A stretch of 21,299 nt of DNA from Bryobacterales bacterium (GTDB lineage: Bacteria; Acidobacteriota; Terriglobia; Bryobacterales; Bryobacteraceae): NCBI GenBank assembly GCA_003164075.1, contig PLRZ01000276.1:1-21299 (forward strand), read 5' to 3'. Numbering within the stretch: the stretch's first letter is position 1; each line of letters begins with the position of its first letter. Positions 1-7,215 of this stretch are shown piece after piece. The notes under the pieces were generated by a model, which did not search any database, was not told the origin of the DNA, and was given only the letters and a program-made list of their open reading frames with translations. The position numbers were made by a program, and so were the translations under genes.

Positions 1-593
1 GGCTGAAGGTGCGCGCCGGTTTCGATGGCATGCTGCAATCGGTGCCGCCGCCGCTGGTCCCGGTGGAAGAAGGCCAGAAGGTGGCCGCCGGTACCGCCCT
101 CGGCAAGGTGGCGCAGCCCAGCCATTTGAAGGCCGAGCTGAAGATCGCCGAGACCCAGATCAAGGACGTCGCACCCGGGCAGCCGGCGGTCATCGATACG
201 CGCCTCGCGGGAGGCGGATCCACCGGTCTGATAAATGGCTTCGTTTCGCGCATCGAACAGTCCATCGTGAACGGAACCGTCACCGTGGATGTGTCGCTCA
301 AGGGCACGCTTCCGCCCGGCTCCCGGCCCGATCTGAGCGTGGACGGCACCATCCAGTTGGAAAAACTGGACGACGTGGTGTTTGTGGGCCGCCCCGTATT
401 CGGGCAGGAGAACAGCACCGTCACGCTTTTCAAGCTGGAACCCGACGGCAAGTACGCCAACAAAGTGAAGGTCACCTTCGGCCGCAGCTCGGTGAACACC
501 ATCGAGATCAAGGACGGCCTACTGGTAGGGGACAAGGTGATTCTGTCGGACATGTCGCAGTACGATCAGTATGACCGTATCAAATTGAATTGA
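1..593 (+). CDS. HlyD/MacA-like efflux periplasmic adaptor subunit (5' partial)
   Basis: The reading frame is open from the left edge, so the true start and the N-terminal membrane anchor lie outside the window. What remains (about 197 codons) has the late part of a membrane-fusion protein. A lipoyl/barrel segment with EEGQKVAAGTALGKV is followed by beta-barrel-like sequence with PGQPAVIDTRL and a C-terminal membrane-proximal segment ending in DGLLVGDKVILSDMSQYD. Family knowledge: such adaptors link an inner-membrane ABC exporter of the MacB type to an outer-membrane channel. The stop codon (TGA, 591-593) is 53 bases before the ATPase start at 647, and ATPase and permease genes follow on the same strand, so it probably belongs to that exporter. 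The substrate cannot be read from the sequence. Confidence 0.85.
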   Translation, partial: LKVRAGFDGMLQSVPPPLVPVEEGQKVAAGTALGKVAQPSHLKAELKIAETQIKDVAPGQPAVIDTRLAGGGSTGLINGFVSRIEQSIVNGTVTVDVSLKGTLPPGSRPDLSVDGTIQLEKLDDVVFVGRPVFGQENSTVTLFKLEPDGKYANKVKVTFGRSSVNTIEIKDGLLVGDKVILSDMSQYDQYDRIKLN

Positions 594-646
594 AGAATTC
601 TTTTGAACATAGGACACCCGATTCGCGTAAAGGGGTATTAACAACC

Positions 647-1354
647 ATGGACACCGCCGCACAACCACTAATTCGACTTGAGAGCGTGAGCAAGGTCTTC
701 GTGACGGACGAAGTGGAGACGCATGCTCTCTCTTCCATCCATTTCGATGTCAAGAAAGGGGAGTATCTGTCGATCGCCGGCCCGTCGGGCTGCGGCAAAT
801 CGACCCTGCTCGCCATTCTGGGGCTGCTCGACACCCCTACTGACGGCGTCTACTACCTGAATGGCAAACCCGTCACCGGCCTGAAGCTGTCGGAGCGCGC
901 GCGCATCCGCAACCGTGAGATCGGCTTCATTTTCCAGGCGTTCAACCTGATCGGCGACCTCACCGTTTACGAGAACGTGGAACTGCCGCTCACCTATCGC
1001 GGGATGCCCTCTTCGGAGCGCAAGCGGCGCGTGCAGGAGGCCCTCGAACGGGTCGGCATGTCGCACCGCATGAAGCACTACCCGTCGCAGCTCTCCGGCG
1101 GTCAGCAACAGCGCGTGGCCGTGGCGCGCGCCCTCAGCGGCGATCCGCTCATTCTGCTGGCTGACGAGCCTACCGGAAACCTGGACTCGGCCAACGGCGA
1201 GGCCGTCATGAACCTGTTGCGCGAGTTGCACCAGGCCGGCTCCACCATTTGCATGGTGACGCACGATCCGCGCTACGCCGAGTTTGCGGACCGCACCATC
1301 CGGCTGTTCGACGGCAGAATCGTGGAAGAGAGCACCGAATCGGCCCAGAGTTAG
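647..1354 (+). CDS. MacB/LolD-type ABC transporter ATP-binding protein
   Basis: A 235-aa nucleotide-binding domain that powers a MacB/FtsX-type permease from the cytoplasmic face. All motifs are intact: Walker A GPSGCGKS (45-52), Q-loop Gln97, signature LSGGQ (149-153), Walker B LILLADE (168-174) with catalytic Glu174, D-loop NLDS, and H-loop His206. I chose ATG 647 because AAAGGGG lies about 12 bases upstream and the protein then starts just ahead of the conserved LIRLESVSKVF strand. A TTG at 590 would extend it by 19 poorly conserved residues and overlap the adaptor stop. The gene sits between the HlyD-like adaptor and a DUF4097 protein, and the ADOP permease is further downstream. It resembles MacB-family ATPases in which the permease is a separate chain. 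Confidence 0.92.
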   Translation: MDTAAQPLIRLESVSKVFVTDEVETHALSSIHFDVKKGEYLSIAGPSGCGKSTLLAILGLLDTPTDGVYYLNGKPVTGLKLSERARIRNREIGFIFQAFNLIGDLTVYENVELPLTYRGMPSSERKRRVQEALERVGMSHRMKHYPSQLSGGQQQRVAVARALSGDPLILLADEPTGNLDSANGEAVMNLLRELHQAGSTICMVTHDPRYAEFADRTIRLFDGRIVEESTESAQS

Positions 1355-1413
1355 GGCCGGCCGTCGCGCCGGCTGGGTCAAGCGGGGATAGTGTATCGAA
1401 CGGGAGGGGCGCC

Positions 1414-2175
1414 ATGTCTAAACGGCAACGGATCTGGGCGGTGTTGGTGGCTTTAGCGGCCGGCAATACGATGTCCGCCAGCGTGATTGCCAGGCCGCGG
1501 CCGGCGTTCCGGCATCTCTATGCGCTCCATCGGAACGGTCGCGTCACCATCCAAAATCTCTACGGCAATGTCAGCATCACCGCCTGGGACCGCGACGAGG
1601 TACTGGTGGAGGCCATCAAGCATTCCGCCGATCCCCGGCGCCTGGAGGACGCGCGCATTGTGGTGGAGCCCACGGCCGATTCGCTCTCCATCCGGACGCT
1701 ATACGCCGGCTCGGACGCGGATCGTCCCACCAGCGTGGAATATCGGATTACGGTGCCGCGGCGCATTCACCTCGACAACGTCGTGTTGACCAACGGACAG
1801 CTCTCGTTGAACGGCCTATTGGGGCGGGTGAAGGCCTCGGCTGTCAACGGCGACATCCTTGCTTTGAAGCTGGGCGGAGAGGCGGAGCTTTCGACCGTCA
1901 ACGGACGCGTGGAAGCCGACTTTGACCGCACCAGCCCGGCCAATCCGATTTCCTTGAGCTCGGTGAACGGGCTCATCGATCTGACCATACCGCCGGGCTC
2001 CGGCGCCAACCTGGAAGCGCGGAACCTGAGCGGCGGCATCGCTTCGGACGTAGGCCGCGTGGCGCGCACCGAGGCCGGGCACCGTCTCATCGTGAAGGGC
2101 AGCGGCCCGCAGATTCGTCTGCACAGCGTCAACGGCGGTATTTCCATCCGTTCCACCGAGCGCTCGTGCACGTAA
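1414..2175 (+). CDS. Exported DUF4097-type beta-repeat protein
   Basis: A 253-aa protein with an N-terminal signal-like segment (basic MSKRQR, then hydrophobic WAVLVALAAG, possible cleavage near ASVIA, residue 26). The mature part is beta-rich and carries a recurring (S/T/H)xVNG motif: SAVNGDI near 142, STVNGRV near 160, SSVNGLI near 182 and HSVNGGI near 238. This is typical of DUF4097/DUF4098 putative adhesin domains, which are predicted to form beta-helical rungs. I chose ATG 1414 because GGGAGGGG precedes it by a few bases; an upstream GTG at 1249 lies inside the ATPase gene. It follows the ATPase by 59 bases and is probably co-transcribed. DUF4097 proteins often sit in envelope-stress or ABC exporter loci, but their biochemical role is unknown. 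Confidence 0.8.
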   Translation: MSKRQRIWAVLVALAAGNTMSASVIARPRPAFRHLYALHRNGRVTIQNLYGNVSITAWDRDEVLVEAIKHSADPRRLEDARIVVEPTADSLSIRTLYAGSDADRPTSVEYRITVPRRIHLDNVVLTNGQLSLNGLLGRVKASAVNGDILALKLGGEAELSTVNGRVEADFDRTSPANPISLSSVNGLIDLTIPPGSGANLEARNLSGGIASDVGRVARTEAGHRLIVKGSGPQIRLHSVNGGISIRSTERSCT

Positions 2176-2295
2176 TCGCCGGCTGGCGGCGTCCCGTTGA
2201 AGCCGCTGGTCCGAGGGGCAACCCCAGGGCTCAGCCGCAGCCTTCGATAGCGAGTCATAGCCGCGAAGAAGGGCGCCACGATCCCGTGCAATCCG

Positions 2296-2379
2296 TTGTG
2301 AGCCCGCAGGTGGGGCAGGCGGTGCTCGCCTGCCCGCGAACCTGTTCAGCGGCGGGCAGCCAGCGCCGCCTGCCCCGCC
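2296..2379. repeat. Internal fragment of the MITE-like repeat family (fragment E)
   Basis: Within the 291-bp gap between the DUF4097 gene and the permease, a GTGAGCCCGCAGGTGGGGCA-type arm (2298-2330) faces a GCCGCCTGCCCCGCC arm (2364-2378). This matches the inner arms of the full elements at 9814, 12671 and 17139, but the outer CAGAACTCC terminal repeats are missing. It is probably a decayed or truncated copy. The rest of the gap has no convincing gene. Confidence 0.6.
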
Positions 2380-2466
2380 TCGGACCCGGCAGGGGTCGCC
2401 CTCTGGGCCCGTGCTCACGCCACCGGAGCAGACAGCCAGCCCTGCTATCTGTTAACCTGACAAGCC

Positions 2467-4884
2467 ATGTACGTACTGGGTCGCGATGTTCGCTACGGCG
2501 CGCGTCTGCTTCGGAAGTCGCCGGGCTTCACGCTGGTGGCTGTGGCGGCGCTGGCTCTCGGTCTGGGCGCTACTACCGCCATCTTTAGCGTGGTGGATAC
2601 CGTGCTCCTCAAACCCCTCCCATTCGCGCGCGCCGACCGTCTCCTGGTCATTTGGGAGAAGAATCCCGTGGAGAATAAATCCAAGTTACTGGTGGCCGGC
2701 GGTAACTTTCTGGAGTGGCGGCACCAGACCCATCTGCTGGAATCGGTGGCGGCCTTCCAGGACGTGCACCTCAATCTTACCGAAGGCCCCAACGGCCACA
2801 TGGATCCCGAGGAACTCCCCGCGGAGCGGATTACCGCGGAACTTTTGCCGCTCCTCGGCGTCCAGCCCGTTGTGGGACGCCTCTTCCGGTCCGACGAGGA
2901 CCAACCCGGCCGCACCACCGCCGTCCTGCTGAGCGACGGCCTGTGGCGGCGGCGCTTCGGCGCGGACCGCTCCATCGCCGGCAAGAACGTCCGCCTCAGC
3001 GACAAGAGCTATACCGTGGTGGGAGTGCTGCCGCCCGGATTTCGCATCCTCGATACCGGCGCCGATGTGTGGCTCCCCCTGGGCATGGACCCCGGCGACA
3101 CGCGCGTCAACCACGGCCGTTTCCTGACGGTGATCGCACGTATGCGGCCGGGCGCGACTCTGGCGCAGGTGCGCTCCGAGATGGATACCCTCGGCGACCG
3201 GCTGGAGCGCACCGACCCGGGACTCAACCACGGCTGGCGGCCCTCGGTTTATCCCTTGCGCGAGGAACTGGTGGGCAAGGTCGAGCAGCCGTTGGTGGTG
3301 CTGACGGGCGCGGTCGGCTTCCTGCTGCTGATGGCCTGTGTCAACGTGGCTAATCTGCTGTTGGCGCGCGGCCAAACGCGCCGCCGCGAGATTGCCCTCC
3401 GCATGGCCATGGGTGCCGGCCGCGGCCGCATCGCCGGGCAACTGCTGGTCGAGAATCTCCTGTTATCGCTGGCCGGGGGAGCGTTGGGACTGCTGCTTGC
3501 GTGGGGCACCATCGTGCTGGTAGCGCGCCTCGGTCCCGCCAGCATTCCGCGACTGGCGGAGGTCCGGCTGGATTGGCGGCTGTTTCTGTTTGCCCTGGCC
3601 ATCTCACTCGCTACCGGCGTGGTTTTCGGACTCGTTCCGGCAATTCAGGGCTCCGCTTCCAGCCTCAACGCTACGTTGATCGAAGGCGGCCGCGGCCGCA
3701 CTGCCGCCCGCTCCGGACGCTTGTTGCGCAATGGCCTGGTGGTGACCGAAGTCGGCTTGGCCGTAGTGGTGCTCATCGGCGCCGGTCTCCTGATTCGCAG
3801 TTTTGTGCGCCTGCGGACTGTGGATCTGGGCTTCCAGCCATCCGGTCTGCTGACCCTGCGCCTCCCTCTAGCCGGGGCCCGAAACGCCGCGGCGGAACGG
3901 CGGATCGCCTTCATGCAACAGGTGGAGGAGCGCGTCGGCGCGCTGCCCGGAGTGCGCGCCGTAGCGGCCGTCGACACGCTGCCGCTAGGCGGTTTCGGCT
4001 TCGGCACTACTTTCGCCGTGGAGGGCCGGCCGGTGCCCGCCGAGAAGCCCATAGGCCTGGTGCGCGGCGTGACCCCGGGATACTTTCGAACCATGGGGCT
4101 GGCGCTGCTGGAGGGCCGCGACTTCACTGCGGCCGACACCGCCGGGTCGGCCTTCACCATGGTGGTGAGCCGCACCGTGGCGCGCCGTTTCTGGCCCCAG
4201 GGAGGCGCGGTGGGAAGCCGTCTGGTGCTGGATCCGAACGGCCGTCTGGCCCAGGTAGTCGGAGTGGTGGGCGACGTCAAACCCGAGACCATCGAGGGCG
4301 ACGACTGGCTCACGCTCTACTGCCCCTACGCGCAGAACGCCTTCCACAGCATGACCCTGGTGATGCGCAGCGCGCTGCCGCCGGAATCCGCGATTCGCGC
4401 CGCCGAGCGTGCCGTCCATCAACTGGATCCCGACCAGCCCGTGGCCGACGGCCGGTCCATGGACAGCGTGGTGGACCGGACCGTTGCCGGCGAGCGCTTC
4501 AACACCGTGCTGCTGGCCATCTTCGCGCAGATCGCTTTCGTGCTGGCCGCCGTGGGCGTCTACGGCGTGATCTCCTACGACGTGAGCCAGCGGACCGGCG
4601 AGATTGGGATTCGTCTGGCGCTGGGCGCGCAGCCGGGAGCCGTGCTGCGGCTGATTCTGACTCAGGCGGCAGTGCTGGCCGGCCTGGGAATCGCCGCCGG
4701 CCTGGCGGCCGCCTGGGGATTGACCCGCCTGATGGCTACCATGTTGTATAGAGTGGCGCCCACCGACACGTACACATTTGTGGCTATCCCCGTGCTCCTG
4801 GGAGCAGTCGTATCGATAGCCGGATATCTGCCGTCGCGGCGCGCCATGGCGCTTGACCCCGCCGTCGCTTTGCGGCATGAATGA
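2467..4884 (+). CDS. ADOP-family (MacB/FtsX-like) ABC transporter permease
   Basis: An 805-aa inner-membrane protein with the duplicated layout of acidobacterial orphan permeases. TM1 lies near 20-45 after [16 protein letters not shown] and is followed by a MacB periplasmic domain (about 50-270). Three TMs (about 276-298, 330-350 and 372-392) form the first FtsX domain. A second TM near 422-445 is followed by another periplasmic domain, and a C-terminal FtsX domain (about 680-800) ends in the family-typical DPAVALRHE. There is no ATPase domain in the chain. Start ATG 2467 gives the standard ADOP N-terminus, although no strong ribosome site precedes it. It overlaps the region just before the second ATPase (start 4895), and another ATPase lies upstream. 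This supports a mechanotransmission-type exporter or envelope-remodelling pump; the substrate is unknown. Confidence 0.93.
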   Translation: MYVLGRDVRYGARLLRKSPGFTLVAVAALALGLGATTAIFSVVDTVLLKPLPFARADRLLVIWEKNPVENKSKLLVAGGNFLEWRHQTHLLESVAAFQDVHLNLTEGPNGHMDPEELPAERITAELLPLLGVQPVVGRLFRSDEDQPGRTTAVLLSDGLWRRRFGADRSIAGKNVRLSDKSYTVVGVLPPGFRILDTGADVWLPLGMDPGDTRVNHGRFLTVIARMRPGATLAQVRSEMDTLGDRLERTDPGLNHGWRPSVYPLREELVGKVEQPLVVLTGAVGFLLLMACVNVANLLLARGQTRRREIALRMAMGAGRGRIAGQLLVENLLLSLAGGALGLLLAWGTIVLVARLGPASIPRLAEVRLDWRLFLFALAISLATGVVFGLVPAIQGSASSLNATLIEGGRGRTAARSGRLLRNGLVVTEVGLAVVVLIGAGLLIRSFVRLRTVDLGFQPSGLLTLRLPLAGARNAAAERRIAFMQQVEERVGALPGVRAVAAVDTLPLGGFGFGTTFAVEGRPVPAEKPIGLVRGVTPGYFRTMGLALLEGRDFTAADTAGSAFTMVVSRTVARRFWPQGGAVGSRLVLDPNGRLAQVVGVVGDVKPETIEGDDWLTLYCPYAQNAFHSMTLVMRSALPPESAIRAAERAVHQLDPDQPVADGRSMDSVVDRTVAGERFNTVLLAIFAQIAFVLAAVGVYGVISYDVSQRTGEIGIRLALGAQPGAVLRLILTQAAVLAGLGIAAGLAAAWGLTRLMATMLYRVAPTDTYTFVAIPVLLGAVVSIAGYLPSRRAMALDPAVALRHE

Positions 4885-4894
4885 GGATGAAATC

Positions 4895-5590
4895 ATGATT
4901 ACACTTCGCAATGTAGAGAAGTTTTACGAAGGCGGTTACGGCCGCACTTACGTGTTGCGCCGCATCAACGTGGAGATCAAAGAGGGCGAGTTCGTCACCA
5001 TCATGGGCCCGTCGGGCGCCGGCAAGTCGACCTTGCTCAGCATACTGGGCATGCTGGATGGCGCCTGGACCGGCGAATTCGAGTTCGTCAACCATCTGGT
5101 GCACCGCATGAAGCCCAAGGACCGGGTGGAGTTGAATAAGAAATATATCGGATTCGTATTCCAGAGCTATCACCTGATCGATAACCTCACGGTATACGAG
5201 AATCTCGATATTCCGCTCTCTTACCGCAACGTAAAAGGGTCGGAGCGCGCCGCCATGGTGTGCGATACGCTGGACCGTTTCCACATCGTGGGCAAGCGCG
5301 ATCTGTACCCCAGCCAGCTTTCCGGCGGACAGCAGCAACTGGTGGCCGTGGCGCGCGCCGTGATCGCCAATCCCAAGCTGATTCTGGCCGACGAACCCAC
5401 CGGCAACCTGCATTCCAGCCAGGGCAAAGAGATCATGGAGCTTTTTAAAAGGCTCAACGACGAGGGCACCACTATCGTGCAGGTGACTCACTCGGAAGCC
5501 AACGCGGCCTACGGCCATCGCATCATTAATCTCGCCGATGGTTGGGTAATTAGCGGCGGATCGGGCGACGTGGCGGCTAAGACGGCGTAG
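4895..5590 (+). CDS. Second MacB/LolD-type ABC ATPase, downstream of the ADOP permease
   Basis: A 231-aa nucleotide-binding domain with Walker A GPSGAGKS (38-45), Q-loop Gln90, signature LSGGQ (142-146), Walker B LILADE (162-167) and H-loop His200. The D-loop reads NLHS (171-174) where MacB/LolD proteins usually have NLDS, and the signature is followed by QQL rather than QQR. ATG 4895 is preceded by GAGGA at a 7-8 base distance. In-frame ATGs at 4877 and upstream lie inside the end of the permease gene and would also be possible. The tight junction (10 bases after the permease stop) implies translation from one message with the permease, so this is its likely dedicated ATPase. The His in the D-loop could alter ATP-hydrolysis coupling, but that is inference. 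Confidence 0.9.
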   Translation: MITLRNVEKFYEGGYGRTYVLRRINVEIKEGEFVTIMGPSGAGKSTLLSILGMLDGAWTGEFEFVNHLVHRMKPKDRVELNKKYIGFVFQSYHLIDNLTVYENLDIPLSYRNVKGSERAAMVCDTLDRFHIVGKRDLYPSQLSGGQQQLVAVARAVIANPKLILADEPTGNLHSSQGKEIMELFKRLNDEGTTIVQVTHSEANAAYGHRIINLADGWVISGGSGDVAAKTA

Positions 5591-5661
5591 GGCCGGATCG
5601 ACCGAGCGGGGTCGCACACCGATGACGTCCGGTGTCCCCGTGCCAGAATCCGAAGCGCCGC

Positions 5662-5709
5662 GGGGAACCATCGCAGCGTTTTGCGAGCCGCGCGCACCAG
5701 CAAGCGGAC
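5662..5709. repeat. Fragment of the second repeat family (GAGCCGCGCGC type)
   Basis: The stretch around CATCGCAGCGTTTTGCGAGC closely matches 17309-17357, which lies nested inside MITE copy D, and the reverse complement of 14119-14170. Here it directly abuts MITE copy A (5713). The 296-bp gap 5591-5886 is filled largely by these two repeats and shows no convincing gene. Confidence 0.6.
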
Positions 5710-5712
5710 CTT

Positions 5713-5810
5713 CAGAACTCCTGAGGTCGCCCCGCAGCTTCGGGTGGCTTGGGAAAATGCGCTGCCCCACCTCCGGGCTCATCCCAAATTCCACGACATC
5801 GGGAGTTCTG
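5713..5810. mobile_element. MITE-like element, copy A (98 bp, internally shortened)
   Basis: It starts with CAGAACTCCTGAGGTCG and ends with CGACATCGGGAGTTCTG, terminal inverted repeats of 17 bp with two mismatches. The left end continues CCCCGCA and the right end is preceded by AAATTCCA, the same two end-types as in copies B, C and D. Compared with the 214-bp copies, most of the internal GGGGCAGGCGG palindrome is missing. Flanks ACCTT and ATGTT are only a partial 5-bp match, so the target duplication is decayed or absent. No transposase is encoded. Confidence 0.75.
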
Positions 5811-5886
5811 ATGTTCCGGCCGCCATCGATCCTTTTGCCTGCACGCCGGCGCGCCGGGAAGCGTCATAATATAGGGAAGAGACTCT

Positions 5887-6351
5887 ATGTTTAACCTGAA
5901 TCGGCGCAAAGGCTTCTCGCTCATTGAATTGCTGATCGTTATCGCGATCATCCTGATTATCATCACGATTGCGTTGCCGCGGTTGACCCGCGCGCGCATG
6001 TACACTCAGGAGGTGGCTGCCCTCGCCGCCATTCGGACCATCCACACCGCCCAGACGCAGTACTATTCGCAGTTCAATAAGTACGCCACGTCGCTGGCGG
6101 AATTGGGTCCACCGCCGAGCGGGTCGGCCAACGCCTCCGCGGCGGACATGATCGGCAACGATCTGGCCAATGGCTTGAAGCAAGGCTACCGGTTCACCGT
6201 GAGCGCCAGTCAGGGCGGATATGCGGTGTCGGCGGTCCCGGACGTGTTCAACACCAGCGGCAGCCGCACGTTCTATTCCGATCAGACCATGGTGGTCCAC
6301 GAGCACTACGGCCCGGAGCCGGCTACGGCGCAGGATCCCGAATCGAAATAG
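5887..6351 (+). CDS. Type IV pilin-like / pseudopilin protein
   Basis: A 154-aa protein with a class III signal: a short basic leader MFNLNRRKG, cleavage expected between Gly9 and Phe10, then FSLIELLIVIAIILIII with Glu at mature position 5. This is the prepilin N-methylation motif processed by a PilD-type peptidase. The hydrophobic helix (10-32) is followed by the alpha-spine segment LTRARMYTQEVAALAAIRTIHTAQ and a globular domain with no cysteines. AGGGAAGAG precedes ATG 5887 by about 6 bases. The gene stands alone, with no pilus assembly genes nearby. It could be a minor pilin, a major pilin or a type II secretion pseudopilin. Many acidobacteria have such single pilin genes. Confidence 0.9.
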   Translation: MFNLNRRKGFSLIELLIVIAIILIIITIALPRLTRARMYTQEVAALAAIRTIHTAQTQYYSQFNKYATSLAELGPPPSGSANASAADMIGNDLANGLKQGYRFTVSASQGGYAVSAVPDVFNTSGSRTFYSDQTMVVHEHYGPEPATAQDPESK

Positions 6352-6452
6352 ACGCCGGATGGGCCGCCGCGTTTGGCTGTTCAGGCCGCTGGTGATTGTC
6401 GTGTGATTCGCAATATGGTCACTACGCCGTGATCGTTGCCAATAGCCCGGAA

Positions 6453-6614
6453 CCAAGTACACCGTTTCGCAAATACAGTCTCGTATTTCGCACACCCAGG
6501 GCTAACGCTCCCTGACGGTCGCAGCTCGGTATGCGACTTCGTTCCGAGCCGCGACCCGTGAGGAAGCGAGCAGGCAACAACAGGTTAGCGAACTTCTGAA
6601 ACGGTGTACTAAGG
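6453..6614. mobile_element. MITE-like element with 13-bp terminal inverted repeats
   Basis: AGTACACCGTTTC (6456-6468) is perfectly inverted as GAAACGGTGTACT (6598-6610). If one indel is allowed, the match extends outward to ACC/GGT. The inside holds GCAAATAC facing GTATTTCGC (about 6470-6491) and the palindrome at 6506-6568. It has no coding capacity and no clear target duplication, and lies in the 357-bp gap between the pilin and Rieske genes. This is read directly from the sequence; calling it mobile is inference. Confidence 0.5.
6506..6568. repeat. Palindromic repeat (second family)
   Basis: The left arm 6506-6529 (CGCTCCCTGACGG followed by TCGCAGCTCGG) pairs with the right arm 6544-6568 (CCGAGCCGCGACC then CGTGAGGAAGCG), with a single bulge and a few mismatches, giving a stem of about 24 bp. 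A near copy of one arm occurs at 17272-17296, inside MITE copy D. GCTAAC and GTTAGC outside the arms extend the symmetry. Confidence 0.65.
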
Positions 6615-6708
6615 TAACCAGGCCACTCGCCGCAGCGTCGTTTATGTTCGCAGATTTTGCAAACTTTATACACCAGGAGCACAACCTCATCAGGAGCCCC
6701 GGTCTACC

Positions 6709-7215
6709 ATGGATGACGCGTCTGGCCCCACGATTACGACTCGCCGAAACTTTTACATCGGCGCCATTTATGGACTGGGCGCGGCCATCGCCGCGGCCCT
6801 GGGACTGCCGGCGGCCATCTACCTCCTGTTGCCACCCAAGGTTCGCAAGGCCGACCAATGGGTCGAAATCGGCGACACCGCAAGCCTCGCGCCCAATTCC
6901 CCCACCGAAATGACCTTTCGCCGCAACCGTGTGGACGGCTGGAAAGTCACCAGCGAGAAGACCACGGCGTGGGTGGTAAAGCATGCCGACAATTCCGTAA
7001 CCGCGTTCGGCCCGCAGTGCACCCATCTGGGATGCGCCTACCACTGGGACGACGCCAAGACCGAATTCATCTGCCCCTGCCACAACTCCTTCTTCTCCAT
7101 CGACGGTAAGGTGACCGCCGGCCCGGCGCCCCGGCCGCTCGACCGGTACGAAACCAGGATCGAGGGCAGGAAACTCCTGGTGGGCGGGTTGATCGTGCCG
7201 GAGAAACAGGCGTGA
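6709..7215 (+). CDS. qcrA: Rieske iron-sulfur protein of a cytochrome bc complex
   Basis: A 168-aa membrane-anchored 2Fe-2S subunit that takes electrons from quinol at the bc complex and passes them to cytochrome c. The N-terminus has a TTRRNF twin-arginine-like motif (residues 10-15) before a single hydrophobic helix (about 16-42), as expected for a Tat-inserted Rieske anchor. Cluster box 1 is CTHLGC (Cys104, His106) and box 2 is CPCH (Cys122, His125); Cys109 and Cys124 form the usual disulfide. ATG 6709 is preceded by CAGGAG about 12 bases upstream. Its stop TGA overlaps the GTG start of the cytochrome b gene, so the two are translationally coupled. The symbol rests on family and context. 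Confidence 0.95.
   Translation: MDDASGPTITTRRNFYIGAIYGLGAAIAAALGLPAAIYLLLPPKVRKADQWVEIGDTASLAPNSPTEMTFRRNRVDGWKVTSEKTTAWVVKHADNSVTAFGPQCTHLGCAYHWDDAKTEFICPCHNSFFSIDGKVTAGPAPRPLDRYETRIEGRKLLVGGLIVPEKQA

Noticed and set aside
2296..2379. A CRISPR array or rho-independent terminator after the DUF4097 gene
   Set aside because: There is only one pair of arms, no regular spacing and no T-run; it matches the inner part of the MITE-like family instead.
3501..4751. Plus-strand 416-aa frame inside the ADOP gene
   Set aside because: It overlaps the permease in another frame and is an Arg/Gly/Pro-rich shadow product.
3985..4911. Long minus-strand open frame opposite the ADOP permease (308 aa)
   Set aside because: It lies wholly antisense to a well-supported gene, is rich in His/Gln/Arg as expected for a GC-rich shadow frame, and has no domain or ribosome site.
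5622..5894. A 90-aa frame before the pilin gene
   Set aside because: It is made of repeat sequence (second-family fragment and MITE copy A) and runs into the pilin start.
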